Shown: positions 46,009-58,560, numbered from the stretch's first letter. The stretch is DNA of 64,000 bases from Solenopsis invicta (GCF_016802725.1 NC_052668.1:27592001-27656000); one strand, 5' to 3'. Numbers and translations: made by a program. The notes: a model not told the origin generated them from the sequence alone.

Positions 46009-49000
46009 TCATTGACGTGCCTTACTCATTTGATTGAGTATCGGTTCGTATACATACTTCATCACATCCTTAGCCCACATATAGTCGATATGATTAAATT
46101 TCTTGTCCGCTACTAAGGTTTTACTGGCAAGATTGCCCAGCTCGTTGCTCAACTTATCCACATCCTAGAAAAATTATAATATAATTAAAAATGTTTACAA
46201 AAATGTGAATCTATAATTTCATTAGATACTTGAATGCTAACGTCAATAGAAAAAACTCGAGATTTTTTACAACTTGTAACAAGTGAGCATCAAACAAGGA
46301 TCATTTTGATGCTTAGTATTAGAACATTAAATAAAAAAACTTTAATTGTCCTAAAGGAAGATAAATGATCAAACATCTAAAATTAAGAAATATATTTAAA
46401 ATATAAATAAATTTTTACATACAGAAAAATACGAACCTTAGTATTCGCTAACCAATCATTTTCACTGTAATACAGATGAACCGGTGCTGTGATCTTGCTC
46501 ACATCATATTTTGGTGGAAAAAGTGAGTGATATTTTTTTATATTACCAAGCCTATAATCATAATGTTGAAACCTTCCCGATGTGATCATTATTCCTGTTA
46601 ATAGATTTGGTGATGTTATTACAAAAATGTTTAAGAATTTAAGGGGTTACACTACTCTGGCGCACTGAAAAATAAACCTTTTTTTGGGAATTGTTTTCTC
46701 GATTACTAACGAATGGATTAAAATGAAATTTTATGGCTTAATTACACATGTATTAAGGTGTACAAAAATATTTTTTATTTTAATTTATAATACAAAATGG
46801 CGCCATGGCACTATATTATTGGAAAATATGTTTTTTCTGAAGCGGTAAACGGCGTAGTCGGTTTCAGCACTCGTACGCCACCTAGAGCAAAAAAAAAAAT
46901 TTTTTCTTAAACTACATTAGTTTTTCTGTGGAAGTACACAGGATTTTAATTTTTTTGTGAAAATTCACAAATTGGCATCAATTTTAATTTTTTTTTCATT
47001 TTTTGGGGAAAAAATCGACTTTAAATTGTTCATAAAAAATGTAATTTTTTATCAATCTTAAAAACCCTGTGTACTTCCATAGACAATCTATTTTAGAAGC
47101 TACAGTTAAAATTTCAAGTAAATCCGATGAAAATTGACTGAGTTTCTGACAACGCAAGTTTGAAAAACTTAGTTTCGAGAAAAACGCGTTTAAAGTTTCA
47201 TGACACATTTACGATATGAAATATTTAAACTATTGGCTTGCAAATTTTTTTACCTTTATTCTGCTATCCCAGCACCGTATAACTGCCCTTCCAAGCATTC
47301 ATTTTGCTCTTGAGCCTCTTTTCTTAATGATGCAAGGTCTTTTCGAGTGTTTTTTAGATTATTCGATGCTGAGCGGTTGGCGGCTGTAACTCGACGTCGA
47401 TCGACTTCCATGACAAAGTTGTATAATTGTATATTAATCTTCAATTGAAATGTGCTCATAACATCTAATAGTCCTTGAAAACCACAATTAAATGTAATTA
47501 CAGCGATGTCAGTTGCAATATCAACCACGGTTTTGCCGCTGGATATCGTTTTCGGCGCTATCGACCAAACGATGGAATTTAAACTTTCATTCGCATTCTG
47601 AGTGAATCCTCCGAGGCAACGGGAGAGAAGATCTTCTCTCGTTAGATCTTTATAAATTGGTTGAACAGCATCGAATACTTGCATTGGCATAGCTGGTTTA
47701 TGAGTATATAGTTCGAGAGTATGCGAGGCTTTAGCTCTTTGCCAAGAACACCAAGAATCTTCGCCTTCGGGACATCTGTCGTGTTGAGGATTTTCATCCG
47801 TCGATATTTTATGGTACAACGTAGCATATATTTCCTTGCGCATATTATCTATCGAATCTATATTTCGACGTATAGCCAGTCCGTAATAAATACTCATTTC
47901 GTCAATCAACTTTCCAGTCAACTTTCCTCGACCACCAAGATGTTTAGCTTCTTTCTTCAAATTGCGCAATCTTGTTCCGATCCTTTTTTGCACATGTCCT
48001 ATGCATTCTTTTTTAGTCACAGGAAAATCACCGTACGGCTTGGCATCTTGGATACTCTTGTATGTCTTGCTATCACCATCTCCGATGTAGTAAGCGTATC
48101 GAACATTGCATGTAGACTCAGAACGCGAGAACATTTCAACTATAGCGTCGGACTCCATTTTTCCTGCACTTCCACTATGATTTACTTGACAGTTGTTTTC
48201 GTGTACATTTTTCCATTCTTCGTATTCAGCGGTGTTTTTTTGCTTCTCCCAATGTTCGCACCCCTTGCAGTATTTCGATTTTACAAAAATATCAATTACT
48301 TTTCCTGTAAACCATCCAATCAAAGTTGAAAATCCAAAAAGAGAAGAAAAGCCACGCTTTCTCCAGGAGCCGTCCCCCGACACTGACAGTCCTTCATGTT
48401 GTCCTTTTTCTACAGAAATCTTCTTTTCCTCTTCGACAGCTTCACGTAAGACTTTACATTTCACAGCGTCCGTAGCTATTGCTATACATTTCACAATTTT
48501 ATCGTATGAATTTTGAGTCACTGGTTTTGGGAGACACATGAACGCGCAAAATTTATGTATTCCTTGCATCCCAATACCAATTAGTCTCATAGCAAAGATG
48601 AAGCGTCTATTTATATCAAAAGCATTGCCGTTAATTAGAGGGCTACTGTCAATAGTAGTACTTCCGCACTTTTCACATTGTACAACGATCTTAAATCCAA
48701 GACCGCGTATGCACGACTCCGAAAAAGTAACATTACCTGCGCAATTTTGACACACTAGAATTTGCGACAACATGGTAAAAACATGAATAAAATTTACAAT
48801 GCGGTAGCCAAATGCACTATCGACTTCAATATCATCTTTGGATGTTGCAGATTTCAGTTTTTTCGCGAGCCTAGAAACTGCCTCGGTGTCGCCTTCGAAG
48901 CTACGGCGGCCGGGCGGCTTCCTGTTGGAAATTCTGTTTATACTGGCACGAGTTGATGATGATCTGGTTCCTTTCTTGCCACTGTACACTTTCTCACTCA

Positions 49001-52000
49001 TTTTGTTATCAAAAACTACTTAATAACACTGAAGTAAAGCACATAAGCGCGTAACTCGGAGTAGCACGTGGAATTGCTTGCTGCGTGTTTACCGTTAGCT
49101 TAACGGTTACAATGACGTCATATGGCTTTTCGAAAATATTTCTAACGCCATCTGTTAACGCTTCGAAGAAGTATAACTGACTTTTATCGGAAAAAATTAC
49201 CAACAGAGTTGTAATACACTTAAAATGCAGCGCGCAGCCGAGCGGCCGTTTGAAACGTTTCAGAGCGCTCCAAGGCGCTTACGAAAATAAGATAAAAAAA
49301 TTATTTATAGTCGGTTTTCACCCAAAATTGCTTTTGGATATTATTTTTAGATAGTTTATACATCATTTAAGCCAATAAAACAAAAATCGAAAAAAAAAAA
49401 ATTTGCAGAGTAGTGTAACCCCTTAAAATATAATGTATATCACAGGTAGATTTTTATAAATGTATATGCCATAATCAGATCGATCATTTGCAATTACTTT
49501 GCTGGTGAATGCTAAAAATTGTTTGTCTGGTATTCTTTCTATTCTTATTTCAAGACCGTCTTAAATAATGTCTTAAGATGCTAATACAGTTTTATGATTG
49601 ATTAATTAGATTTTAAGATAATATTGTACTTAAAGCGGTCTTAAATAAAAAACCGACTAAATACTGGTTATGTAATAAAAATATTTAATATTTAATTAAA
49701 TTGATTGGGCGACCATATATGTGAGTTATTTAATAAGTTTTAATCCTGAACATGAAGATAATATTACTGGTCAATCACAGTTGTCAAATGTGATAGTTAC
49801 ATTTTTTAAATAGTTGCTTTCAAATTTTTATATGCGTTATTTATAAAGAGAATTTTGTAGTCGGTCATCACTAATTTTCATAAAATTTTATAAGTATGTA
49901 GTATTTACTTAAACATTTACTACAGTAAAGCCGTAAGTTGCAGTATTCAGACATTCTCGAAAAAATATATAAAAAAAAAAAAATTAAAAAAGTTTGCGGT
50001 CAGTACTAAAGATATTAACTGTTACACTTAGAATTTCAGGATAAGACTTAGATAAGATTTTTTCCATTTAAATCTTATATTTTTCAATTGTCATGTAAAA
50101 TTTTTGATTGGTAACACACACGAGCCTATTGTAATTTATCGAATATTTATATAATAACATAGAAAAACTTAGCTGAAACTTTTGTTAGCATCAAATAAAT
50201 TCTAGTAATAATTAAGGATTAGTTTATTAATATAAAGTTACCAGACTTGATGAGTTGTCCATAGTGTAGAAATTGCTTCACAGATGCACTAGTAGGATAA
50301 TGTCCTAAGATTGCCGGTAAACGTTCCTAATGACAGTAAACATAAATATAATAAATAACAATAGTTAAGACAATATTACAAATAAATATTTAATTAAAAT
50401 TACTAATTTCTAGTTAATGCCTACAGTTGATATTGCAAAATAATATCTATTGTACAATTAATTTATTAATATAGTTGAGAGTACTGTAAGTCTCGGTCTA
50501 CAATAGACATAGTAAACCTTAAGTCGCAGTAAAATAAAATCTTTACAGTTTTAATACAGATTAAGCTAATAAGAATAATAACATCTGTTAAAAAACTAAA
50601 AAAAATTTTTTTTAAACTTAAGGATTAATCATGTTTTATTTTTAATTGTATGAGCAGCATACTGCCGTAATTCTTGTAGCATCAGAAAACCTCTTTTATA
50701 TAATAATTACATTTATCTTATATACGAAGACGCATCTTAAGATATTTATGTAACTATTTTCAATCTTGAAATTTCGTCAATACGCAGACAATATGCTGAC
50801 ATTTGTTTATTTGAGTTATATTTCGGGAATATACAGCCCCAATTTAGCGCCATAATAATTTTATAACTGAATTAAGAATAGCTATATCAAGCCTGAATAG
50901 TACACGTATTTAACGCCAAATCGGACGAAGCGTCGCCTCCCTGTCTTTGGGCGCTATTTAGTTTTCCACTCTTGCCCCCGAATAGAAAAAAAGATTAAGT
51001 GCCTAGACTGGCTTATGATGTAATTTTCACATGGGATATTCGATTCTTATTTAAGATTATCTTAAGTACCATTTTAAGATGTCATCAGAGATTCGTAGTA
51101 GCATCTTATTAAGTCATTACTTAAGATGGTCTTGAAATAAGAATCGACCGGCCTTACATACCTAATTCAATATCAAAAGTTTATACAAAAATTTATCTGT
51201 ACGTCCAATATTGATGTAGTAGTATATAATGATGTACCGATATTTCGTAAATTGCACGTATGTATTATAGGTCGTATACGTATCGTTGTTCAATTGGTGA
51301 AACTCATGACTTCATTATCCCGTTAAGGGGTTGTTGGCGACATTAGCTTTACCGGCTGAAATGATTTATGTATGCGTGCGATATTAATATTTGTATCAAA
51401 CATCAACATATCTCTACAAACTTCTATGTCGATGCACGCACGCTCATATGTGCACAAAGTTTCAAAGTTTTTTCTTATACTGAAGTTCTTAATTCATTTC
51501 TAAAAACACAAAATTGTTCCTATTTGCTTTTCAGTGGGAATTATACTTGTTTTATATGTATAAAGTATAAAATTTTTATACAAAGTTGTTGTGTTACTAC
51601 AAGTTGATGTGAGACGTTGATAACAAAACTATCAATAACAATTATTATTAAAAAATTTTTAAATTTTTTTATTTTTTTTTTGTTTTTTGTATAAATTTGA
51701 TTTCACCATGCGTTATTGTCTATACTTTAATTATGGAAAAGAATTTATAATTTTGAGTGATCAATAAAAAGATAACTTTAGGTGAAAAATATTAAGTTCA
51801 ATTGGTAAAGCAAAGCTGTCGCCAGCAGTCCCTTAAAAGTATGTTTGAAGAATAAAACGTATTTATGAATAAATATTAAAGGCATACCGAATCAAATTGC
51901 TCAGAATTGAATCCAGCTGTTAGGAACAACGCATTCTCGCATATCGGTTGGGTAATAGCTTTATTGGAGCATACTAATTGTGCACCTATATTCGTTAATT

Positions 52001-55000
52001 TGTTGTTAAGATTGAATTCGTTCACGCCAATAAACTGCGCAATCTGCAATAGTACATTCAAAATTTAAATTATCGGATTCTGAAGAATTATTTGGCATCG
52101 AGAGAGAAAGAGAGAGAGATCAACTTTTTTAACATAAAAGTCACGTACCTCCCCAAGTTCGGTAATCTGTGACAGCAGTTGTAAAAGGGGACTCTTCATC
52201 CTGCCGCAATAAGCGATCGGAGCCATAGCGTACATCTCCAGGATATGCTCCTGATATTCAGGACGATCCGTTGCCATGACGAAGAAAGAAGTGGTACCTT
52301 GACTATGTCCTATGTAAAACATTTTTTCACGGCCAGTGTTCTTCACAATATAGTCTATGTTCGCTGGAAGATCAATCGTACCAATCTCGTGCCAACTATA
52401 GTATGCAACCAATATATACATAAATTATGTTTAATTAAAAAAGTTATTTCCTTAAAACTAATAAATCTAATTACATAAACATTTATGTAGAGGTATACAT
52501 ACTGGATGTTTATTTAAAAAGTTTCCAGCTGATTATATCAAAAAATTTGAAAGGTACAAGAAACATTTTTCCATGATTTTGAGGGGGAAAAAAAACGGCA
52601 CTCTCAATTTTTTATTTGTAAGGCGTTTTTAATCTAATTTAAAGGTCAAATTTGTTTTTTTTTTTTTAATGAAAATGTATATTTTTTATTACAGAATTTT
52701 ATTTTACGTAAAAAAAAACAAGTAACTTTTGTAGAAAACATTTTTTTGTTCAATCACAATTTTAGGAAATATAAAAGAAAATGGCAAGGCATAGTTACTG
52801 CATAAAATTTCGTCATTTATTATAACAAATGTTCAAAATGTTCATTCAGAATTTCCGAATCGCTTTTATTATTGTTTAGCAAATAACGGAGAACATTTTG
52901 ACCATTTGTTACAATAAATAACGAAATTTTATGCAGTAACTCTGCCTTGCTATTTTCTTTTATAAGTATCTCCTAAAATAGTGATCGAACAAAGAAATGT
53001 TTCTTACAAAAATTACTTGTTTTTTTATGTAAAATAAGATCTTGTAATAAAAAATATACATTTAAAAAAACAAATTTGACTTTCAAATTATATTGAAAAA
53101 CGCCCTCCAAATAAAAAAAATTGAGAATGCCGCTTTCTTTCCCCCTCAAAATTACAGAAAAATATTTTAACTGTTTCTTGTACCTTTCAACTTTTTCGAA
53201 GTAATCAGCTGGAAACTTTTTAAATGAACACCCTGTATATCAATTTTTACCTGAAATTCCAGTAGTCCCTATCCGAGATTGTTTTATCTGTGTGTTCACG
53301 AGAATACGTAGTGCCACGCGGGTTAGCGATCCACACATCGTACCCTGCATCCGCCAGAACAAACCCTAAAAGAGCAATATCAGAATGTAATAACAAAGAC
53401 AAATATAGTCAATACCGACGCTGAAACAAATAAAAGTTGATAAACATTTGATAAACATCTACATTTTACACGATTATATCCTTTTTCTGAATTAATCCAA
53501 ATACAATATAAAAAAATTCAAATTTGAATTCCGAAATAATATAACAATTATTTTAATGCAATCAATAAAACGTGAATATAAAAAGTGTTTTGATATCTTA
53601 TTTTAATGTTTGATTTAAAATAAAAATGAATTTATGCATACACGCGAAATTATTAATTCATGATTATGATTGGAACAAAAAAGTTTTTTTGGTTTTTAAT
53701 AAAAAACAATTTAATATTTAAATATAATTGCATGAATATGATTGCATGTTCATGCAACAATATTTTTCCTCATTTGAAAAGGAGTAGGGAAGACCAGGGC
53801 TATTCGAAATACAGAGCAATTCAAAAAAATGAAAACATTTTTTTGTGGATACATGTTAAAAATTCACTTTAAATATTGTAAACACGTCCTAATGTAACAA
53901 CACTGTTAAATAAAGTTTTGTTGGCGACGGTGTCGGCGTCGGCGTCATATTGAAGTCGTGATAGTGAAAAAATGTGTTTTGCGACAGTCGAAGTAATTTT
54001 TGACAGTTAACATTTCTTCGAAATTTAAGTAAAAAAAATAAAATTTTTTTTCAAAACTTTGAATATTTAGTGTCATTTAAATGTATTTGCAACAATTTGA
54101 ATCTACTTTTTGTATCTATTTTTGTACCATACGTAATAATGCGCAGGATTTACGCCGGAGCTGTTTGAAACAACAAACATCGAACCGTCATTCGGATGAT
54201 TTTTTTCTTCCACATTCGCGTTCTATGAACCAAAATACACAATTTAGTATTCAACAGATGTAATTACACAAAATACGAATAGTCTTTGACTTGTTTCGAA
54301 AACACTAAAACAATAAAATTCTCTATTGTATGTTTGTTTTTTTTTATTATATGTAACTTTTCTAAATAATACTATATATTCTTTTCGTAATAAAATAAAG
54401 TCTTAACATCAGCTTCTTTACATTTTTTTTAACTAAAAATACAAATTTAAGAATATTCCCGGATTGGATTCGAATTATCCCGGACTGAGAACTATTCGAA
54501 ACACTTGTCACTGGTCGATTCTTATATGTAGTTTAAAGCAGGTACATTTCTGTGTTTTATCCATGACAGCATTGTGAAGGGGAAGATTCAACCTTTCAAA
54601 TCGGTTACTTTTTTTTTAGTAGATACGGAAATCAGGAGACGCAAAAGAAAGAAAAGTGTTCCGAATAGCCCCGGTTTTCCCCATACCAAAAATAGCAGAA
54701 TTTTTAAAAATTAAAATTAAACTTGAAACTTTCATGATAGGCTCTACTGATTGTGAGTCCAAGGATCATAATCATGTGCAAGTTTCAGTGTTCCGAAAGT
54801 ACCAAAATGGTAAATTACGACATTGGGCTACAACGCTCAACCAACCGCAAAAAAAAATTTTATACATTTAATTACGTGTAATTATATATAAAATAAGCAT
54901 AATTATATTTAACTATGTACAAAATATGTACAAATGTACAATTATATATATTTTAATATACATATATAGGGTGTCAATTTTAAAGGACCCACTAAAATAT

Positions 55001-58000
55001 CTCGGAAACATTACGTTAAATCGAAATATGTTTCAGACAAAAGTTTGATAACTTTGAAAAGAAAAGTTACAATATTGTAAATAATGTAATTTTTAAGTCT
55101 CATAACTTGGAAAATATTTAACTCGAAGTAAGCTAGTGTATGCAAGAAAAAATGGCGAGTTTTATTTAAAAAATGCAAAGTAACCTTATCCCGACCTTAA
55201 CAACGTTATTCAATGATATTTTATATACCTCTCAAAGCCATAAAACTTTTGTCTAAAGCATTTTTCGATTTAACGTAGTTTTTCTAAGATTTCTGAGTGG
55301 GTCCTTTAAAATAAAAATTTCTTTATATTAAAAAATATATAATTATACATATTTTATATATAATTTTATATAGTTATGCTTATTCTACATATCATATATA
55401 AAAATTTTCTTCCTGGAATTGGTTGGACGCTGTAGCTCAATGGCGCACCCGCCATTTTGGTACCTTCGGAACACCTAAACATTTAAATTTACACATTACT
55501 TATTATGATTCTTGGATTTAGTAGAGTAAATCCTGAAAGTTTAAAGCTTTAATTTTAACTGTGACAAATCCCGCTACTTTGGCATACCCCTTTAATGTTT
55601 TAACAATTTACGTCATGGTTCCTTTACCTAAACTTCGGTTGCCAGTAATAGTATAACAAGACGAGTCGCACAAAATGCCGGGCACTACAAACGCAACAGG
55701 TTTATTCGAATCGGTAGAATTTACTGGTCCTGTTATCCGATGAATTGCCAAAATGTAACCATCAGAAGTTGTCACATTATGCTCCTCACCATTATATCCG
55801 TATTTGCTTATTAGTTGCATCTGTACAACAGAATGACTGCTTTGAATTCAAATTTGTTTATATCATAGAATTGAATATGATTAGCAAAAAATAAAAAAAA
55901 ATGTTATCAATGCGATGAATAAACTTATAATAATTTATTAGTTGTCACGTAACGACTTGTGTTTGCCGTCCGTTAAAAGAACCGCATGGCTCAACCGCGA
56001 CACGGACATTGCGTCTTTCCGACTCTCTCGAAAGCACGCTAAAAAAAAACTGATAATAACTACCAAATGTATAATAAAGTAGTATCAATTAAATATTTGG
56101 TCAATGTAACCAGAAATAGTTATACTTTTCCAAATATTTAGTAACTTACATAGACATCTAAGATAGACCCAGCATTCACCCATTCCGATACATCTAAAGA
56201 TGAAGTTGACAGAACGGAGTGAGAGGCAAAATGCGGGAAATGCTGTCTTTTTCTGTCCTTTTCTGTCAATAATGCGCGCACATCATTGACAGAAATTCTC
56301 AAAACTAAAAGATAACTAAGTAGAGAATCAGACAAAGAAAGACTTCCTTGCATTTTGCCTCTCGCTCCGTTCTGTCAACTTCACATGTATATATAGCTAA
56401 TATATGTCTTTGATATGTTTTTGATAATTTATACTATATTTGATAATACTAAATACTTAGAAAAATAAAATCATTTTTCATTAGATTGTCAAAATATTTA
56501 ATTGATACTATTTTACTATACCTTTGGTAGTTATAAGCAGATTTTTCTTTCAATGCAACCGTGATTCCCTCGGCGTGATTTTTATGTGTGTGTCACTCTA
56601 CCGTTTTTTTTCTCGTGTATTAAAGTTACGAAATGAGCGCCAGAGAACGAGTGGAAAAAAGAGTCGGCGATCGCGATGATCACTTTGCTAAACAATTTCG
56701 ACGTCTCGCCTGCTCAAAAGTAAGCGAGAAGACGAGGACTATCGCCGAAGAATTAACAAAGCAGGATGCGATAGACTTGCCCTTACTGCTTTATTCATTT
56801 TCCATGGAACAGATGCACCGTTCTCAGGAAATCTGTTTGCAGGAACAGCAAAAATATCGGCCTTTTAAAAGCAACATAAGAAAAGTGCCGCACCAACCAT
56901 TGTATGAAAGGGGACACGAATATGTCCATCGGCAATAAGAAAATTCTATGACAGGATCATTAAGGGATGGAAGCCATTTTGAGGTGGAGGTAAGCGGCCA
57001 CTCTCTATCGATTTCCGCAGGCGCAACGCTGCCGCTCTGCAAATTATGCCAAATTCGAGACTTAACGGCCGTGCAATTCGCACCTCGCAAAGATCGAACC
57101 ACCTGTCCGCGACTAATGCGGAAGCGACAATTAGGATAAGTGGGCGCGGCACCGCAAGCTTCCCGCAGGATCGCCGAAAATCGATGATCACTTGAATCAA
57201 TTTTTAGACGCGTTTCGTGCTGTATAGAGCCTTCATAAGCGATATCATTTAAATAATGAAAAAGTAAAAAAAAAAATATTTGTGCAATGAAAATATTTAA
57301 CGTTTGGAGTGGCATCTTGAGTATCATGGCAAATTACAGAAATCTAAATAAAACTTAAATCCAAATTAAAGATTGACATTTTTATTGCAAAATAATTTTT
57401 TTTATTTTTTATCATTTAAACGATACCGCTGATGAAGTCCCTGTGCGTCCAACACTTGTTAAAAAATTAATTTTTATAATATCATACATATCAAATCAAC
57501 ATTCTTAAGAATTTCAAATTTGTTACTCAATTTAGTTGCTTCTTTAAAAATAAATATTTACTTTATATTATTTTTAATTTGCTCGTCGAAAGACTTATTT
57601 ACTTATTGAATTTCGGCAAAATTCCTATTTAATTTTATAGCAGTCAGTCTACTTTTAGTAGACTGGCAAATCACTCAAACACTGCATAAGTTAAGCTTGT
57701 GCAATGTTTGTGTTTAATTTGCAAATTTATTAGGACTCTTATCATATAGATATTTCAAAATTATTTAGAAAATAATCACGTTTTGAATATAATAATGAAA
57801 ATGGTTTTTATTCAGTTTCCAATTTATTTATTTCTTAAATTTGATTTCAATTGAATACGTAAATTTGTGTTAATTGAAAATAAAGAAATGATTGCACTCA
57901 CCGTGGTAAGTTTTGCATCCTCAGGAACATCAGGTGACAAATTCGGGATTTCTGGTATCATTTCTGATGGATCCAATTTCGGTATTTTATTTATTATATC

Positions 58001-58060
58001 ATCTATCAATCCAGCGTTTGTGGATGTCAGAATAGAGATGAGAAGAATCGGTAACAACAT
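46009..58060 (-). CDS. Acid lipase (lipase 3/lysosomal acid lipase-like), complete, eight exons
   Basis: The exons are 58060-57902, 55820-55628, 53365-53251, 52395-52149, 52043-51888, 50326-50242, 46594-46437 and 46164-46009. All introns are GT-AG, the phases agree, and the sum is 1269 bases, or 422 residues plus TGA. The protein starts with a signal peptide (MLLPILLISILTSTNA), then the lipase-associated segment (NVTTSDGYILAIHRI) and the alpha/beta-hydrolase fold. The nucleophile is Ser187 in GHSQG, the acid is Asp365 in YYSENDW and the base is His396 in FNHIDY. Such enzymes hydrolyse triglycerides or sterol esters in the lysosome or gut lumen. One oddity is that the usual HG oxyanion motif (LLHGLLxSS) reads VPGILCDSS. 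Introns 1, 2, 3, 5 and 6 carry inserted repeats. Confidence 0.9.
46643..49422 (-). mobile_element. Autonomous-looking TTAA element (Kolobok-like) in lipase intron 6
   Basis: Ends GGGGTTACACTACTCTG and its exact complement are flanked by TTAA (46639-46642 and 49423-49426). A single intact 581-codon gene fills most of it on the minus strand. The TTAA duplication and the GGGGTTA start are shared with the element at 32846-34403. It lies in the same orientation as the lipase, within an intron, so the host exons remain intact. Confidence 0.85.
47256..49001 (-). CDS. Transposase with Mutator-like domain, 581 residues, intact
   Basis: The N terminus is basic. A zinc-ribbon-like set follows (CQNC at 84-87, CEKC at 109-112), then the conserved stretch GMQGIHKFCAFMCLP. 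Catalytic-type motifs are SVSGDGSWRKRGFSS (D210), YYIGDGDSKTY (D308/D310), GHVQKRIGTRLRNLKKE and TQNANESLNS (E472), which fit an RNase-H-fold DDE transposase of the group called Mutator-like in insect annotations. The start at 49001 gives the only long frame and lies 421 bp inside the element end. Host-gene expression of this frame is not required; it should be transcribed from the element. The exact superfamily (Kolobok or an atypical Mutator relative) is inferred from the TTAA target. Confidence 0.85.
   Translation of the reverse strand: MSEKVYSGKKGTRSSSTRASINRISNRKPPGRRSFEGDTEAVSRLAKKLKSATSKDDIEVDSAFGYRIVNFIHVFTMLSQILVCQNCAGNVTFSESCIRGLGFKIVVQCEKCGSTTIDSSPLINGNAFDINRRFIFAMRLIGIGMQGIHKFCAFMCLPKPVTQNSYDKIVKCIAIATDAVKCKVLREAVEEEKKISVEKGQHEGLSVSGDGSWRKRGFSSLFGFSTLIGWFTGKVIDIFVKSKYCKGCEHWEKQKNTAEYEEWKNVHENNCQVNHSGSAGKMESDAIVEMFSRSESTCNVRYAYYIGDGDSKTYKSIQDAKPYGDFPVTKKECIGHVQKRIGTRLRNLKKEAKHLGGRGKLTGKLIDEMSIYYGLAIRRNIDSIDNMRKEIYATLYHKISTDENPQHDRCPEGEDSWCSWQRAKASHTLELYTHKPAMPMQVFDAVQPIYKDLTREDLLSRCLGGFTQNANESLNSIVWSIAPKTISSGKTVVDIATDIAVITFNCGFQGLLDVMSTFQLKINIQLYNFVMEVDRRRVTAANRSASNNLKNTRKDLASLRKEAQEQNECLEGQLYGAGIAE
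49535..49662. repeat. Small MITE with ATTCTTATTTCAAGACC ends, intron 6
   Basis: About 125 bp with inverted ends of the type ATTCTTATTTCAAGACCGTC and an internal CTTAAG-rich pattern. A relative lies in intron 5 (51040-51163), so exon 6 sits between two copies. Confidence 0.6.
51040..51163. repeat. Small MITE with TCGATTCTTATTT ends, intron 5
   Basis: Left end TCGATTCTTATTTAAGATTA and right end the complement of TCGATTCTTATTTCAAGACC. Interior CTTAAG motifs match the copy at 49535-49662. Confidence 0.65.
52502..53235. mobile_element. 734-bp fold-back element in lipase intron 3
   Basis: Arms of about 330 bp pair with each other (ends CTGGATGTTTATTTAAAAAG and complement of CAGGGTGTTCATTTAAAAAG). 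TA borders both sides. The pseudogene intron at 491-507 (GGTATACATATATCAAT) is the empty site, showing a two-base TA duplication. Confidence 0.85.
54963..55312. repeat. Fold-back element shared by both lipase copies (unit 2)
   Basis: Paralogous to 2872-3215, at the same intron position. The ends are GGTGTCAATTTTAAAGGACC and the complement of the TGGGTCCTTTAAAAT end. Confidence 0.7.
56060..56531. repeat. Palindromic element in lipase intron 1, with a nested insert
   Basis: Ends ACTACCAAATGTATAATAAA and its degenerate complement. The shorter paralogue is at 3780-3985. The extra length here is mostly the element at 56201-56383 and its flanks. Confidence 0.65.
56201..56383. mobile_element. 183-bp MITE nested in the intron-1 palindrome
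   Basis: TGAAGTTGACAGAACGGAGT and its near-exact complement form 33-bp ends. It is absent from the unit-1 copy. Confidence 0.8.
56633..56938 (+). other. Unrecognised open frame in lipase intron 1, opposite strand
   Basis: A 101-codon frame begins MSARERVEKRVGDRDDHFAK and contains KTRTIAEELTKQDAIDLPLL. The composition looks like true protein, but I recognise no family. In the unit-1 copy (from 4081) the same sequence is frameshifted and stops early. It is probably a decaying exon or part of a repeat inserted before the duplication. Confidence 0.35.
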
Positions 58061-58116
58061 GGTTGCTCGACAAGATCCTTACTATTCGACAAAACAGAAA
58101 AAAGTAAAGTGAATTT

Positions 58117-58370
58117 CTTAAACGTACGACTGTTATATATACGGTGTTTACATTGTTTATATATATGATAGCAACATCTGAGGCTTTATGCAACTTTAGT
58201 CAATACCATCTGTTAATTTTTCATTATGTCTGTTTCAGTAATGAATAACGATTAATGTAATAAACGCAAGAAACATTTTGAAGAGAAATAATGATATCGC
58301 CATCCAGATGGATCAAATGTTTACTTAGGAAATGATATAGTATTTTGTAGACTATTCCACGCGTAGGTAT
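58117..58370. promoter_or_regulatory. Intact upstream region of the lipase; empty site for the 34-kb block
   Basis: AATTTC-TTAA-ACGTACGAC is continuous here. In unit 1 the same sequence is split at TTAA between 5473 and 39533. No clear TATA box was identified, although TATATATACGG at about 58136 is a candidate. Confidence 0.6.
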
Positions 58371-58383
58371 ACAAAGTATCCCC

Positions 58384-58560
58384 GTATAAGTGGCCACTCC
58401 TTTTATCTTGTAAATTAACAGAGATAGAGCCAACAAATGTAATATTAAACGTGGACTCACAATCTTTACATTTGATTTTATATATCACTCCACTGCACGA
58501 CATCCGGTCAATGTCATCTTCTTTCGTGGTTATAAATATTTTTAAAGTATTATTAATACT
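58384..58560 (-). pseudogene. Penelope-like element GIY-YIG endonuclease fragment
   Basis: The minus strand reads KIFITTKEDDIDRMSCSGVI then YKIKCKDCEST. This matches the linker and start of the GIY-YIG nuclease of Penelope-like retroelements (VVYKIxCxxCxxxYVGQT). The VGQTGR part is disrupted and the rest is lost. It shows that such elements are present in this genome. Confidence 0.65.

Noticed and set aside
47721..48329. 202-codon plus-strand frame with many hydrophobic residues
   Set aside because: It is the antisense of the intact transposase at 47256-49001 and has no family signature.
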